From positions 1,736,001 to 1,800,000 of the forward strand of contig CM059625.1 of the NCBI GenBank assembly GCA_030435675.1: DNA of 64,000 bases, written 5' to 3'. Under the pieces are notes generated by a model. The model searched no databases. It saw only the letters and a list, made by a program, of their open reading frames with translations, and had not been told where the DNA came from. Shown piece by piece: positions 25,621 through 36,620 of the stretch. Source of the stretch: Steinernema hermaphroditum (lineage: Eukaryota > Nematoda > Chromadorea > Rhabditida > Steinernematidae). The position numbers and the translations under genes were made by a program. Each line of letters starts with the position of its first letter. The first letter of the stretch is position 1.

Positions 25621-26532
25621 ATGGACCAAGTGCCAAATTTGTTCGTTGAATCTGTGCTCGGTCACCTGAGTAATCGTACAAGATTGCAACGGTTGGGATC
25701 TAAATGGGGGTCTTTCAGCCGAACCTTTGGTGACATCCATGCTTTCGATCTTTGTTTGAAAGCTCGGAGAAACGGTAATTCGTATACCTGGTACTATGCT
25801 TTCTGCAAGACATCAGACACAGAAGAGCTTTACCTCGATGATCTGCGGAATATCAAGCGGCACCTGATTCGAATTAGCGGAATCGAATTCGAGGATCTCG
25901 ACGAGGAATTGGACGAAAATCCAAAACAGGAAATATCATTTCAGTCAGTTAAGTCAGTTCTCATTCCATTCGCGATGAAACACTTTGTGGAATGCCCCTT
26001 TATTTCTACGTTTGCTAATACCGACACGCAGCTCCTGGACATGACAAAGGATGTGATGGAAGTGTGCTGGAAATGTCGTAACTACAGCTCGGTCGATCTC
26101 TATTATTGGGGCGAGTTCGGCGATGCCTTTCTGTCGAGGTTGCTGCAATCGGGTAAGCTCCACTCTCTTTCGCTGCAGGGATATTGGCCCAATAAGTTCG
26201 AGCAACCGATCCGAAACTTCGTATGCTCACCTGGATTCCAGAAGTGCTTCATCGGGCCTAAGGCGAACATACGATTCGACTTCGTTACATTCGTGAAGAT
26301 ATACAACTTATGGCTCGAAGGTGGGTTTAGCACGCGCCATCCGGAAAGAAGGATCATTGGTTGTTTTGACTTGAAATTATCGAAACTACGATCGTATAAT
26401 GTTCATTTACTCGATCCTACTTCCTTAAATCCCGACAACAGATCTGTTACCTGGATGACCCAAAATCCTGATCACCCACCGCTGACGGTAAAGTACCTAA
26501 GCGGACAAGTTTCCTGGTGTGTAATGGCTTGA
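25621..26532 (+). CDS. Intronless nematode orphan, F-box-like N-terminus
   Basis: A single open frame of 303 residues from the ATG at 25621 (MDQVPNLFVESVLGHLSNRT) to the TGA at 26532, with AATAAA 46 bases after the stop. The N-terminal 40 residues, VPxxFVESVL followed by a weakly conserved helix and KWGSF, resemble the start of large lineage-specific families in nematodes that carry a degenerate F-box-like motif. The rest (for example YYWGEFGDAFLSRLL, HSLSLQGYWPNKFEQPI, FQKCFIGPKANIRFDF) looks like the repeat-like C-terminal part of such proteins, but I know of no assigned biochemical role. A substrate receptor of an SCF ubiquitin ligase is possible, and the two SKP1-like genes 10 kb away make this attractive but unproven. 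That it is a gene is nearly certain; the function is a guess. Confidence 0.8.
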   Translation: MDQVPNLFVESVLGHLSNRTRLQRLGSKWGSFSRTFGDIHAFDLCLKARRNGNSYTWYYAFCKTSDTEELYLDDLRNIKRHLIRISGIEFEDLDEELDENPKQEISFQSVKSVLIPFAMKHFVECPFISTFANTDTQLLDMTKDVMEVCWKCRNYSSVDLYYWGEFGDAFLSRLLQSGKLHSLSLQGYWPNKFEQPIRNFVCSPGFQKCFIGPKANIRFDFVTFVKIYNLWLEGGFSTRHPERRIIGCFDLKLSKLRSYNVHLLDPTSLNPDNRSVTWMTQNPDHPPLTVKYLSGQVSWCVMA

Positions 26533-26577
26533 AGGTGTTATACGTTATTGTCAATGCCATCACAATAGACTCTGTGC

Positions 26578-26583
26578 AATAAA
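26578..26583 (+). terminator. Poly(A) signal AATAAA of the orphan gene
   Basis: AATAAA within TGTGCAATAAACTATG, 46 bases after the stop of the preceding intronless gene. Confidence 0.65.
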
Positions 26584-28228
26584 CTATGAAAATGAATTAT
26601 TCGCTATTTGCATAAGTATACTACCCTGTCGTGAAGAGCTGATTCCGGAAGTGGAATAGCGGTTGAGCAGAGCCAACGGAGCGGAGAGTCATCTTCGGTT
26701 CGGCTGGCGGCGCAGACTTCGGAGTTGCAACGCTTCTTCGGCTTCTCTGGCGGCGCGGGTAGAGTCGGGCGGTCGTGACGGGCTTTTTGGCGAGACGGTG
26801 GAACTACGGCTTCCTGGTGTTCCAGGCCTTCTGGGAGCCGGGGCGATCGTTGCACCAACAACAACGGCCGAGAACGACCGCTCACTCAACTCATTCGGCT
26901 CAGACAGCCTCAGAGAGAGAGCGAGTGGACAACCCGACCGATCGCTGGGGGCACAAACTAATGGGAACGCTGCATTTTCCCTATTCGGATTCGTCTGCTC
27001 CACCGAAATCAGAAGAAAATCAGCGATCACGGTGTGACTATGTTCTTCTTTATGCATATATGAGACGTCCTGCACGGCGTAAGCCGTTGATTCGGGAAGA
27101 TAAATCGTGTAAAAAAAAATACTACCCTGAAATGTGTACGTTTCCCACTCAGACGTCAGATAAAAAAGGACGAAAACATTCTCTGGCTCGTTTGTCAACA
27201 GACCATTATCGGTAAAAGATAAGGTCGTTAGATCGGTGCAGTGGGTTCGTGGGATAATTCTTCTGGGGTGGCGCCAGTCTTTTCCCAAACTTTCGCAACC
27301 GTGTCTTCTTCGTACTTGGCCAAAAGTGGTACCTCTTTGTACAGTCGACTTGGTTCGCTCGGCATGAGACGGTTGGCGGTCGCTTTGTGTTTTTGCCTAA
27401 ATCGTATGTATCGTTTTCAGTCGGGTTTATTGTTTGAAAAGTGCTTTGGAATTCTTGCGGATTTTGTCTATACAAAGACGAAGGAAAAGACGGGATGTAC
27501 ACGTTCCTTTGAGAAAGTTACTTTGTGCTTTTCAGCCTTTCTCATGGTGGTTTTCATGAGCCAACTTTTACACTAACCCTATTGGTTAGTCACAGAAATT
27601 GCTTTAAGAGTCAAGACGATTCAAACAAGAATCAATGACTGTCATTGTGGGGAGAACACCACTCAGTAATGATGGCCCTTATGCGCTTTTCGGTATCTTC
27701 TTTTATTTACTATCATCAGCTCCGTCTATTTGGTTAAAATATGTTCGATATCACAATGCTGCTGGCCTCCAATAGACAGCACGATCTCTGAAATGACCCG
27801 ACCGAACCATCATGATATATTCCATTCGCCGGAGATGCCATCGTTCGCCTGAACTTTCACCTCTCGCCACAATCGCTCGGAGAAGAAGCGTGCAGCGGGA
27901 GAGCCGTAATTATCTTTCTCCTGGAGCCGCTGGCGGGTGATAACGCTCGGAACCTGCCGACGGCAGCAACCGCCCTTCGTCCAGTGGCTCCATTTCCATC
28001 TCCAGCGCTCAACACACCTTCGCACCGTGCATCGTTCGCGCTAACGAAGAGCAAAGAATGCTGTGGCGACGTCCACATCGTGTTGTGTTGTGTGCGATCG
28101 AGTGTGGTGCCGCCGCGGGTCGCCCCCCTCAGTTTTCGGCTCTGTTTTCTGTCGTAATCGCACAAACCGCTCAGCTTAAATATGCGACCGTTAACTATAA
28201 CAGTATCATTATTACTGTCTGATTGCAG
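26584..28228. other. Stretch without a supported gene, with one repeat copy
   Basis: Apart from the dispersed repeat copy, nothing in this 1.6 kb can be supported as a gene. Open frames on both strands of the GC-rich part near 26660-27290 overlap the repeat. The right end is the upstream region of the sterol reductase gene. Confidence 0.5.
26741..26940 (+). repeat. Dispersed repeat family, copy 2
   Basis: This is the GC-rich, best-preserved copy: GGTGGAACTACGGCTTCCTG, then TTCTGGGAGCCGGGGCGATC, a CAACAACAAC run and an end rich in CAGAGAGAGAGCGAG. It starts less than 200 bases after the orphan gene. The frame WNYGFLVFQAFWEPGRSL has diverged counterparts in the other two copies. Confidence 0.6.
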
Positions 28229-28230
28229 TG

Positions 28231-31088
28231 ATGGCCACAAAAAAGGCGGCCAGGCAACCGCTTGGCGAACGGTTGCTCGAGTGGTTTGTCGTGCATTTCC
28301 GCTGGGTGTTCGTCATCTGGTTCCTATTGCCGATCTCCGTTCTGTACGACTTGTACGTCGTCGCCCGTGACAAGATCATCTATTTCGCGCAGTCAGCGCC
28401 TAATGCGCATAACAGAAAGGTCGCCCTCATTCAGCAGCAGGTACCTACCGTTTGCAGCTTTGTTGATCATTCGATTGGCCAAAGAGCGCAATTGAAGTGT
28501 TCCCACATATCCTTGAGCAGGACTCGTTTATATGTTTGTTTGAGGCAAAGTAATCAATTACAAAATGGAACAAAACAACTGACAAGATTCCTTTTGACAG
28601 CATTTCTGTAGGCATCAACTAAAATTCCCTATCATGTCCGGGTTACTTGGAAACGTAAAAATAGTAGTCAGCTCGTCTCCCATCTCCGCTCATCACCATT
28701 TTAAGAAAAAATCGGAATAGGTGCCTATTCCCAGTTCAAAAATCAGCGATAAACAATATCGTACCAGGTTAACGGATAAGCCGTCTTGTACTTTGATCAA
28801 AACGTAGTCTGGCTCTTGTAGTCTTATGTCGATATCTGGACTTGTTCGACTTCACACGCTCTCATTATGTGAAAGTTTCCGTTTAGCGGTTTAAAGATCT
28901 ACAGGGACGTGTCAAAACGGTGGCCTTGAAGATGACTGTTATTGCAACCAAACCGGTTGCCTTGTTCCCGACCCTTAATTATCGAAAATTTATTGTAGAA
29001 GTGGTCAAAATCAACAAAAATAGAGGCTATAAACAGCTTGACTCATTATAAGAGGCCATTCGGACCAAATACTCATACATAGATCACGCAATTAATGAAC
29101 GAGCATTTCGTTAATCTTTACTTTGATTGTAGATCCGCAAATGGAACGACGAAGGCAGAAAGACGAAACTATGCAACGCACGCCCGGGTTGGCTCTCGAT
29201 GAGTTTCCGCACTCCAAAGTACAAGAAAGAGTTGACCCCGATCAAGACTAACACGCTTATTGATATTCTCGAGGTACCACACATAGAACGTTAACAAACG
29301 GCAATTGTAACTTTCAGCTCAATGAGGAAGAGCGATACATCCGTGTCGAGCCCATGGTCACCATGGGTCAGCTAACCAGATTTCTCATTCCGAAAGGCTA
29401 TACTCTGCCGATCGTTCCTGAACTTGATGATTTGACCGTTGGTGGCATGATCAACGGATGCGGAGTGGAGTCAAGTGGAAAACGCTACGGCCTCTTCCAG
29501 CATACGTGCATCTCGTTCGATATTATCACCGCCGACGGAGAGCTCGTTGTGGCGTCGAAGGTAAACAAAGCGCATTTTGTGAAATGCGCGCCGAGGGGCC
29601 TTTGCAACAATTGGGCAAACGGCTGTAAATAGCGGCGGACCTTTGCCCTCTGATAAGACGATCAATCGCTCACTTGTGTGCAGATCACAGGGGAACAGTC
29701 GAAAAACGCTAGCAGAGCGAATATCTCGAGGGTGCAGGATTTGAATTCATAGTCGATGTACAGTTCGTTCATCTCGAGCAAAATCAACAATCTCATATAA
29801 ATGTGATCCACAGGAAGACGGATCTGTCAGTTTATAAGGTGCCTTGACCAAATTTACAGTTGTTGACATGTATTCCAATTCAACGACCGTGTTGTCTACC
29901 AGAACATTTTCAGGACAAAACAGACGAAAAATCCAAGGCCCAAGCGCTCTTCTTTGGCACGCCTTGGTCCCATGGCACCCTAGGATTCCTGGTGGCCGCC
30001 AACATCCGTGTAGTTCCCTGCAAGCCGTGGGTTAAGCTCACCTACTTCCCATGCAATTCGCTGAAGGTAAATATCTGCAGTAAGGTATTGTTCTTACATT
30101 ACCTATTCTAGAAAACTCACGACAAACTCGAAAAAGAGTCATTCAACAAGGATACCGACTTCGTTGAGGGCATCCAATTCGACCTGCAGCACGGAGTTGT
30201 CATGTCGGGAGCGATGTGCGAGGAGCCACCGAAGAATGGCATCGTGAACAGGATCGGTCGGTGGTACAAACCGTGGTTCTTCACGCATGTGGAGAAGATC
30301 TTGAAGAAGAAGAAGATCGTGACGGAGTACGTTCCCCTCAGGGATTATTATCATCGCCACTCGACGAGTATCTTCTGGGAGATTCAGGTAGTGTTTTGAT
30401 TCCACAAAAATGCTCGTGTGATGCACATTTCATCACAAAAAGCAGGTTCGGTGATGTATTCGTTTAGGACATCATTCAATTGGGCAACAACTTCCTCTTC
30501 CGCTATTTACTTGGTTGGGCGACACCCCCCAAAATCTCACTTCTCAAGCTGACGACCCCTAAGATCTTGAAGAAGTTGTATGAACGCGTTCATGTTCTAC
30601 AGGACATGCTGATCCCATTGGCAGATCTCGAGGATGCTCTGGAACTTTTCCATAAGGAAGTGGAGGTAACAGATGCGGAACTTTCGTTTATTGAATTCGT
30701 CATTTTTCCAGATCTACCCTATCTGGCTGTGCCCGTTCAACTTCTTCCCAACACAAAGTCTGGCCCGTCAAGGAAGCGGAAGTAGTGTTATGTACGTTGA
30801 CATCGGAGTGTATGGAAACACGAAGGTGAAGACGTACGAACCGGAGAAGACAACAAGGAAACTTGAGAAATACGTCCGATCAGTGAAAGGGTAATACCAG
30901 ATTGTACACGCAATTGAATAAGTGATGTCTTCAGATACCAAATGTTGTACGCCGACACCTACATGACTCGATCGGAATTCTACGAAATGTTCGACTCAAC
31001 CCTGTACGACTGGCTGCGAGTGAAGTACGGTTGCAAAGATGCGTTCCCCGATGTGTACGAGAAAGTGTGCCGTGCCGCACGGGAGTGA
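28231..31088 (+). CDS. dhcr-24: Delta24-sterol reductase (DHCR24/seladin-1 homologue)
   Basis: Eight exons join in phase: 28231-28440, 29133-29273, 29318-29560, 29914-30066, 30112-30387, 30468-30665, 30712-30890 and 30935-31088, giving 517 residues, almost the human length of 516. An N-terminal membrane segment ([20 protein letters not shown]) is followed by the FAD-binding PCMH-type domain ([63 protein letters not shown]) and the conserved C-terminal half ([63 protein letters not shown]). The enzyme reduces the sterol side-chain double bond at C24 with NADPH in the ER. Nematodes do not make sterols but dealkylate plant sterols, which ends with this reduction. The ATG lies two bases after a GATTGCAG acceptor, a likely leader site. 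The gene converges on the MADF gene, 229 bases away. Confidence 0.96.
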
Positions 31089-31188
31089 TGCAGTTGCATA
31101 TTTCATTGCATATTAGAGTGCCTGATAAAACTTAAAAATCTCAGACGATGGAGTAACTTGCACAAAGGACATAACGAACATAATATGC

Positions 31189-31194
31189 TTTATT
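31189..31194 (-). terminator. Poly(A) signal AATAAA of the MADF-BESS gene
   Basis: Minus-strand AATAAA, about 125 bases after the stop at 31318 and inside the short gap between the two convergent genes. Confidence 0.55.
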
Positions 31195-31317
31195 TCTTGA
31201 ACTGAAAGAAGTAATAACCGTCTCGTGATAGGAGGAAATGTATTTTAGAGGCACGATTTTCCCGTAATGAATGAAGTGTTGCTTGCTTGTTGAGGTGAAG
31301 CTGGGTGAGAAAGTGAT

Positions 31318-34300
31318 TCATGTTGCGATTGTGGTGGATGACTCTTCAATCTCCTGGTCTTTGCTATCGAAGATCTCAAGTATTTTCAGTCGTATCTGAA
31401 ACAAAGATATCAGTGAAACTGTCTCACTGTTAACAAGGTGAGGCTACCACCTATCTGTTCGTATATAAAAGGAAATTTTCGCCTGAGCGACAGCAAATAT
31501 TTTATGACCCAGTCTTACACGAAGTAAATAAGATTTAGAATGCTTTTATGACCCGGCACTCACCGATCGCCTATCTTTCGGAGTGAGCTTTTTCAGCCGT
31601 ATGGCGACTATTCTCGAAAACAAGATGTCTTCGTCGTTTATTAAGTCGATGAACGACTCCGCTCCAACTCCATGGGAGCCCGCTTCGGAGCAAACGTTCC
31701 TGTAGGCCTGCACGAATCCGTCGACGTTCTGCTTCCATTGATGATTCGTTGCAGACGAAAACGACCGGTATGGATGAAATTTAGTTCTTGAGTAATGTAG
31801 TGAAGGCATTTTTCGATGCGTACTGGTTGAGGCATCGTCAGAAAGCTGCAATATAACCGTTAGCAAAGAGCTTTTGTTGTAAATCACTTCAAAAACATTC
31901 TCTTCTTCTAAACATGCTCCTGTGGGAGAACGTTTTTTGGCAGGCAGTGGCCTACATACTCATCGGAATTGTCTCTTGAATGAAATGCGACTCATGTAAC
32001 AAAGGAGTGTCGAATTTTAAACACGAAAACTTTCAAAAAGGAAGGCATCGCAGGGCAGCGGAATGCCATCAAATTCACAAACACTCCTCAACCTGAAGAG
32101 GGTTGAATAAAAAAATATACCCAGGTGGCTTAGATGTTCGGACGCAACGCAGTGATAAAACGCTTCGCCTCATTTCGTTCACTATCTCATTTCCGTATCG
32201 TTATGAAATATTCCGAAAGCTGACCTCTCTGTGTTCACCGGATTCCGGCGGTGCGCCATCCGTATCGCCGCAATCGAAGGACTTATCCCTGGAAAGGTCG
32301 TCGCCCATGACGTCGCTCCCCTTTCCGTCGCCCTCGTCGCTGTTCGAAACGGTTCCGCTGTCGGGCGAGCAACCCGGTTCCGCAGTTTGATCGCCTGAAA
32401 CGTCCGCTCTCCGATGACGACCATTTCGGCCGATTCGCCACTTACCCGAGTCACATGATTCGGAAGCGGTTTGCGCGAAGACGTTCTCAAGAATCGCCAT
32501 CGTCGACGATAGACTCGGGTCGTATTTGCAACCGAACGATTCTAAAGATAGGCCCATGTAGTAGCAATCATCCACTTTCCGTGGTGTGTACCGTCGTAAT
32601 AGTCGGAGAGGTCGGCGTCGCCTTTGACTCCATTATAGAGCTCTTGAATCACGTCGCAGTTATGTTTACCGGAACCGACCGATTCGGAGGTTGGGTTGAG
32701 GAGTTTGCTAAAAGAACTGAAAAGTTACTTTGAGATGCCGTTAGGAGTTGTAAAAAAGGACAGAAGCGGAATAACTACACAGGTACATGGTAGTCCAAGT
32801 GAACAATGTGTCCTGACAGCATACGCTGCGAGATATGCATCTACGAATTTAGATACAATAAGGATGCTACAAATTTGTTCAGCTACCTAGCAAACGCTAT
32901 GAAAAGTTAGTGCCAACTAAAAACTGAGAATACTAAGTATTGCAAACGTGCCTTAAAATTCATCCCAGTGCCTATATCAACATAGCCGATATACTCGTAT
33001 TATCTTGATATGTTGCAAATTGTCTACTATATGCATGTTTTCGCTATCGCATGTTTATAGCATGCTTTCGCCATCTAATAGACAGGAACGGTGAGGAAGT
33101 CAAAATGTCCAATTAACGTTTCCCAGCACGCTCGCCGAACGCCGACATTCGTGCTAATGGCATAATGTGATTGACTGAATGATTCATTAGCAACGAAAGT
33201 GGTTGATTGAGTGGACGCAGGAAAGTTTAAAATGATCTGACATCCTCTCGAATTTGGCTCTCCCTGAGAAAGTGTGCATTGGTACAGAGCAGCTGCTTAC
33301 CTATTCAAGCGAATAAATTTACTAGTAAAATGGCACAGCTGTGCGCAGTTTTTATAGCGTTAAATAATAATGCCTAAAACGAAAACAGCCACCAAAAAAG
33401 GTCCATCTTCTAGTGATATGTTATCTTACAGATTAGAAAGATGTGCGTAAAGATGTTCATCTTTCGTTCTCCTCCGATCCTGGAAACTTGCAAAACAACC
33501 GTACGCAATGTGGCCCTGCTACCTGTTCTATAAAGAACAAATTGTCGGCGTAATTGAGACACTCAAACACACGGAACCAACTGGCATCGCAACCACAGCG
33601 GCATGACGTGTCGTCATCGACAGTTGTTGCGTGACCTTTTTTTGAGCGGTGCTAGCACGCCTATAAATCTACGATGTTCCTCATCGAACACTCTTTGTGC
33701 ACTCTCTTTGTCAGTAAGACGGAATGAGGATGGGGACGGAGCGGCGGTGACGAAAAGTGGAACGGATAAAAAGCGTTCACAGTTGATGGATAAGAAATGG
33801 TATCGACTTAAAAAATCGAAAGTACAAGGACGCTTGACGGTCAAAAAAATGGTTCCCTTCAATAACTAACACAGGGTTAAGACATGGTGGATTTCCTTCC
33901 AAGCAACTGTTGAAGGTCGTTGAGGAATAATGGTTATCCTTAATCTTGGTAGACGTGTTTCTACGAAAATGTCTATAAAAAAACCGCGCAAAAATAGAAC
34001 TAAAGCAGAAGGATGCAAAGAACCACTTAGCCATGCAATTCGAGAACCTCCTGAATATTCCCAGCAAGCAAAGATTATTGACGACTCACTTTGTATCCTT
34101 CAGATGCGGGTCGAGCCATTTAAGCCTCGGAAAGTAGACCCACTTTGGCGGATTAGCGAAATTGTCCCTGAGAGCGACTTTCAGCTCTTTGCGATAGCGA
34201 TCGCGGATCTGCAGCCAGCGCTTTTTCGCGAATTCGCCTAAACGGATGCGCCCTCAGGGCTTCTGTTGTTGGGGGAATCATCAGGAACCGAACCTTTAAC

Positions 34301-34528
34301 GGCCGGATCAACGGCTCGCGCGATGTCATCCCAAATCTTGATGCGTTCGTCGTTGTCCATACAGTTCCGCTGCGACTGATCATAGAGAACCGGGTACTTT
34401 TCGACCTCCTCGATGAGGCGTTCGTTGAAGAGGGGCAGGTTGACGCGTTGGGCACGCGCCTTGTCGGTGCCGTTGGAGGATTCCGCTTCGGCGAGAGACG
34501 TCGAAGCGACCGCCGTTGCCACTGCCAT
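31318..34528 (-). CDS. MADF-BESS domain protein, probable DNA-binding regulator
   Basis: Five exons: 34528-34294, 34237-34090, 32716-32225, 31845-31564 and 31395-31318. Intron 1 is only 56 bases. Exons 1-2 encode a MADF domain: FNERLIEEVEKYPVLYDQ, RIKIWDDIARAVDPAVKG, FAKKRWLQIRDRYRKELK and PPKWVYFPRLKWLDPHLK. The end, split by the last intron, is a BESS motif: ILFSRIVAIRLKKLTPKDRR then SIRLKILEIFD. The middle is acidic and serine-rich. MADF is a Myb-like DNA-binding fold and BESS mediates protein contacts, so a transcriptional or chromatin role is likely; the target is unknown. One oddity: exon 3 needs a two-base shift near 32579-32592, where the frame ending DLSDYYDGT must pass to the frame PRKVDDCYYMGLSLE. 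The shift sits in a short AC repeat. It may be a sequencing error, an indel or a missed intron. With it, the protein is about 410 residues. Confidence 0.85.
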
Positions 34529-34599
34529 CGTCAGAAGTGCGACGAGGCGACGGTGGCGCTCTTCTGTAATAGCGAAGAAGAACTTGTTGTCAAAGCGAA

Positions 34600-35460
34600 A
34601 AAAAAAAACAGGAGCCCCCGACCGACACCGGTTGCCAGAAGAACGTGAAAGCTTCGCGCCGGCAAAGGTGACGGTGGTACTCGAGCATTATTCGCGCACC
34701 AATGGATCTAATTAGGAGAGGAAGGCGCGAAGAGAGCGCGCGCCGAAGAAGAAGAAGAATTAAAAGAAGCGTGCTCGGCCGGTGGGTGGTGGCGGGCGGC
34801 GGAGGTGGCGGGAGCCCGTAGCAGCTGCAGCCCGAAAACGGTCGCCCCCGGGAGCGATGTGCGCGCCTCGGAAAACGAACGTCCGCGAAGACGGAGAGGA
34901 GCTTGCGGGAGAGAGCCCTATTTGGGGCGTCGAAAGAACGGATGTCGCCGCTTCTGCGCTCCGCCGCCGGCGGCCGTTTGGACGTGGGGAGGAGAGGGAG
35001 AGGAATATGCTGCTGCGGCCGCCGGCGGGCTCGGAAGAAGAACTGGCCGGCAGCCGGTTCCATTATGTTCTGCTCCGGTTCTCTTTTTCTCTGCGACACC
35101 GCGAAACCGCCACCGTCGTCAACGGCGCTCACCGCTCACCGCAAACGGCCGCACCGGAGAAGCGTTCTTCCGTTTCGTCGAACGAGCACCGCCACAGGAC
35201 GAACGGACGGGTCCGTCTCCCCGCTTCGTTGGTCCCGCTCTGTCCGACTGAGGCGACAACGCCAGAGGCGCACGTTTTGATGCTTTTTCGCGGCCGTGTT
35301 ACCGGTTCGGAAGGATGCCGACGGGGTTCCGGGCGTGCATGTTTATACATGTGCGTCTCTTCCAACTTAGTCAACGAAAGGATGAGTTCGAGGTTCAACT
35401 GCACAGTCACGTGGATTTTGGGTTTCAAAGGTGCCTTACAGTACCGCGCATAGTGTGATT
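34600..35460. other. GC-rich block between divergent genes
   Basis: This CpG-rich block lies between the starts of the MADF-BESS gene (minus) and the first SKP1-like gene (plus). Open frames of 180 residues (minus) and 223 residues (plus) cover it, but both are low-complexity, rich in Arg, Pro and Ser, and without family resemblance, as expected when GC-rich DNA lacks stop codons. It contains a GAA run at 34745. A shared promoter region is the likeliest role. Confidence 0.5.
35267..35294 (+). repeat. 28-bp motif, copy A
   Basis: Core GCACGTTTTGATGCTTTTTC followed by GCGGC, about 470 bases upstream of the first SKP1-like gene. Matches copies at 38303-38331 and 38790-38817. Confidence 0.6.
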
Positions 35461-35765
35461 CAAAGTTGCACTTTGAAGAGAACGAACTTTGTAACTTTCG
35501 AAGATGCAAATTTTCAAATTCTACATCATTGGCATCTAATCGGCGTCTCCCTGAGTGACTATCGTATGCTAGGGCCTCAAAAGGTCACTCGACCGTGGAG
35601 GCTACCTTTCGCCTGGCAGTTTTGTTTATGCATTTGTTGAAACGTTAGCTTCGTTTACATTTTAGATTTTAGACAACTAAAATCTTGCTATGTTTATGAT
35701 AGTTCGGCTGCAGCGCGTTTACCTAATTCGCATGTTAGTTTACTTTTATAGGTAAAACAACAGTC

Positions 35766-36275
35766 ATGCCTGACGCTGCTGAATCTCCGCCGCGTGCCGA
35801 ATCTCCGACTAGAACGTCGTTCAGCATCATATGCAACGACGGCTTGACTATACCGATCTCGCTCGAAGCTATGAAGCATTCTATCATCTTACGTACGATG
35901 GTTGAAGATATCGACATGGAGAGTGGCGAAATGGCGATCCCGCTGGACCACGTGGATGGACCGACAGGCGCGATGATTGTCGAATGGTGCGAGCAGCACA
36001 AAGCGGACCCGCTACCCGAAATCGAAGGTCCGGATCCGAATCCGACTCCGGCGGCGCCACCATACGACATGCCCAGTTGGGACCGTGAATTTCTCGGCAA
36101 AGAACATTGCCCTATCCCCCTCATGTCGAAGCTCGTAACCGCTGCAAACTTTCTTGAAATTCCATGGCTCTACAAATTCTGTTGCAAGCGCATCTTCTTG
36201 GACTACATCAAGGACAGTACCGTAGATGAACTGCGAGCTCTGCTCGAGCCTCGAGAGGACCCTTTTACGTTCTGA
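35766..36275 (+). CDS. SKP1-related protein 1, divergent and C-terminally short
   Basis: Intronless coding frame of 169 residues. Residues 18-75 (SFSIICNDGLTIPISLEAMK, HSIILRTMVEDI) form the BTB/POZ-like half. After a proline-rich linker, residues 107-167 (SWDREFLGKEHC, LMSKLVTAANFLEIPWLYKF, YIKDSTVDELRALLEPRED) match the SKP1 dimerisation half, in which canonical members read WDxEFL, AANYLDI and KTPEEIRxxFNI. SKP1 links F-box proteins to CUL1 in SCF ubiquitin ligases. This protein ends at DPFTF, so the last acidic F-box-contacting segment (NDFTEEEE..NQW in canonical SKP1) is missing. A TTTTATAG acceptor lies 14 bases before the ATG. A close paralogue lies on the other strand at 37588. Nematodes commonly carry large skr families, so a specialised adaptor is likely. 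Confidence 0.85.
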   Translation: MPDAAESPPRAESPTRTSFSIICNDGLTIPISLEAMKHSIILRTMVEDIDMESGEMAIPLDHVDGPTGAMIVEWCEQHKADPLPEIEGPDPNPTPAAPPYDMPSWDREFLGKEHCPIPLMSKLVTAANFLEIPWLYKFCCKRIFLDYIKDSTVDELRALLEPREDPFTF

Positions 36276-36612
36276 TGGGTTGTAAATATCTTATATGTAT
36301 TTGTGCACGTAAAAATCAAAAAGTGCTATAACGTTGAATCCTACATGAAACTCGAAATGAGGCACTATGTCGGGTCCTTTGCGTTCTTCAAAACACACCT
36401 TGGATGGTCATAGGAAACATTGCCAATTAACGACTGCCAATTAACCGATGTATAGTGTTTACACGAGATATGGCGTCACCACAATGTATCAGCGATAAGA
36501 TCGCATTCGTCCAAGATTGTTATTGCATGTGGTCGCCAAACAATCGGTAGCATCATACAATGAAGATGTGACACACTCGTTGAAGGGCATTCTATCTAGA
36601 TTTGGATTTGGC

Positions 36613-36620
36613 ATACCGGA
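36613..36620. repeat. Target-site duplication ATACCGGA, left
   Basis: Identical 8-bp direct repeat at 37138-37145 flanks the MITE. Eight bases is the hAT superfamily length. Confidence 0.8.

Noticed and set aside
34782..35453. Longest plus frame of the window outside the firm genes (223 codons)
   Set aside because: GC-rich, low-complexity and overlapped by an equally long opposite frame; no domain.
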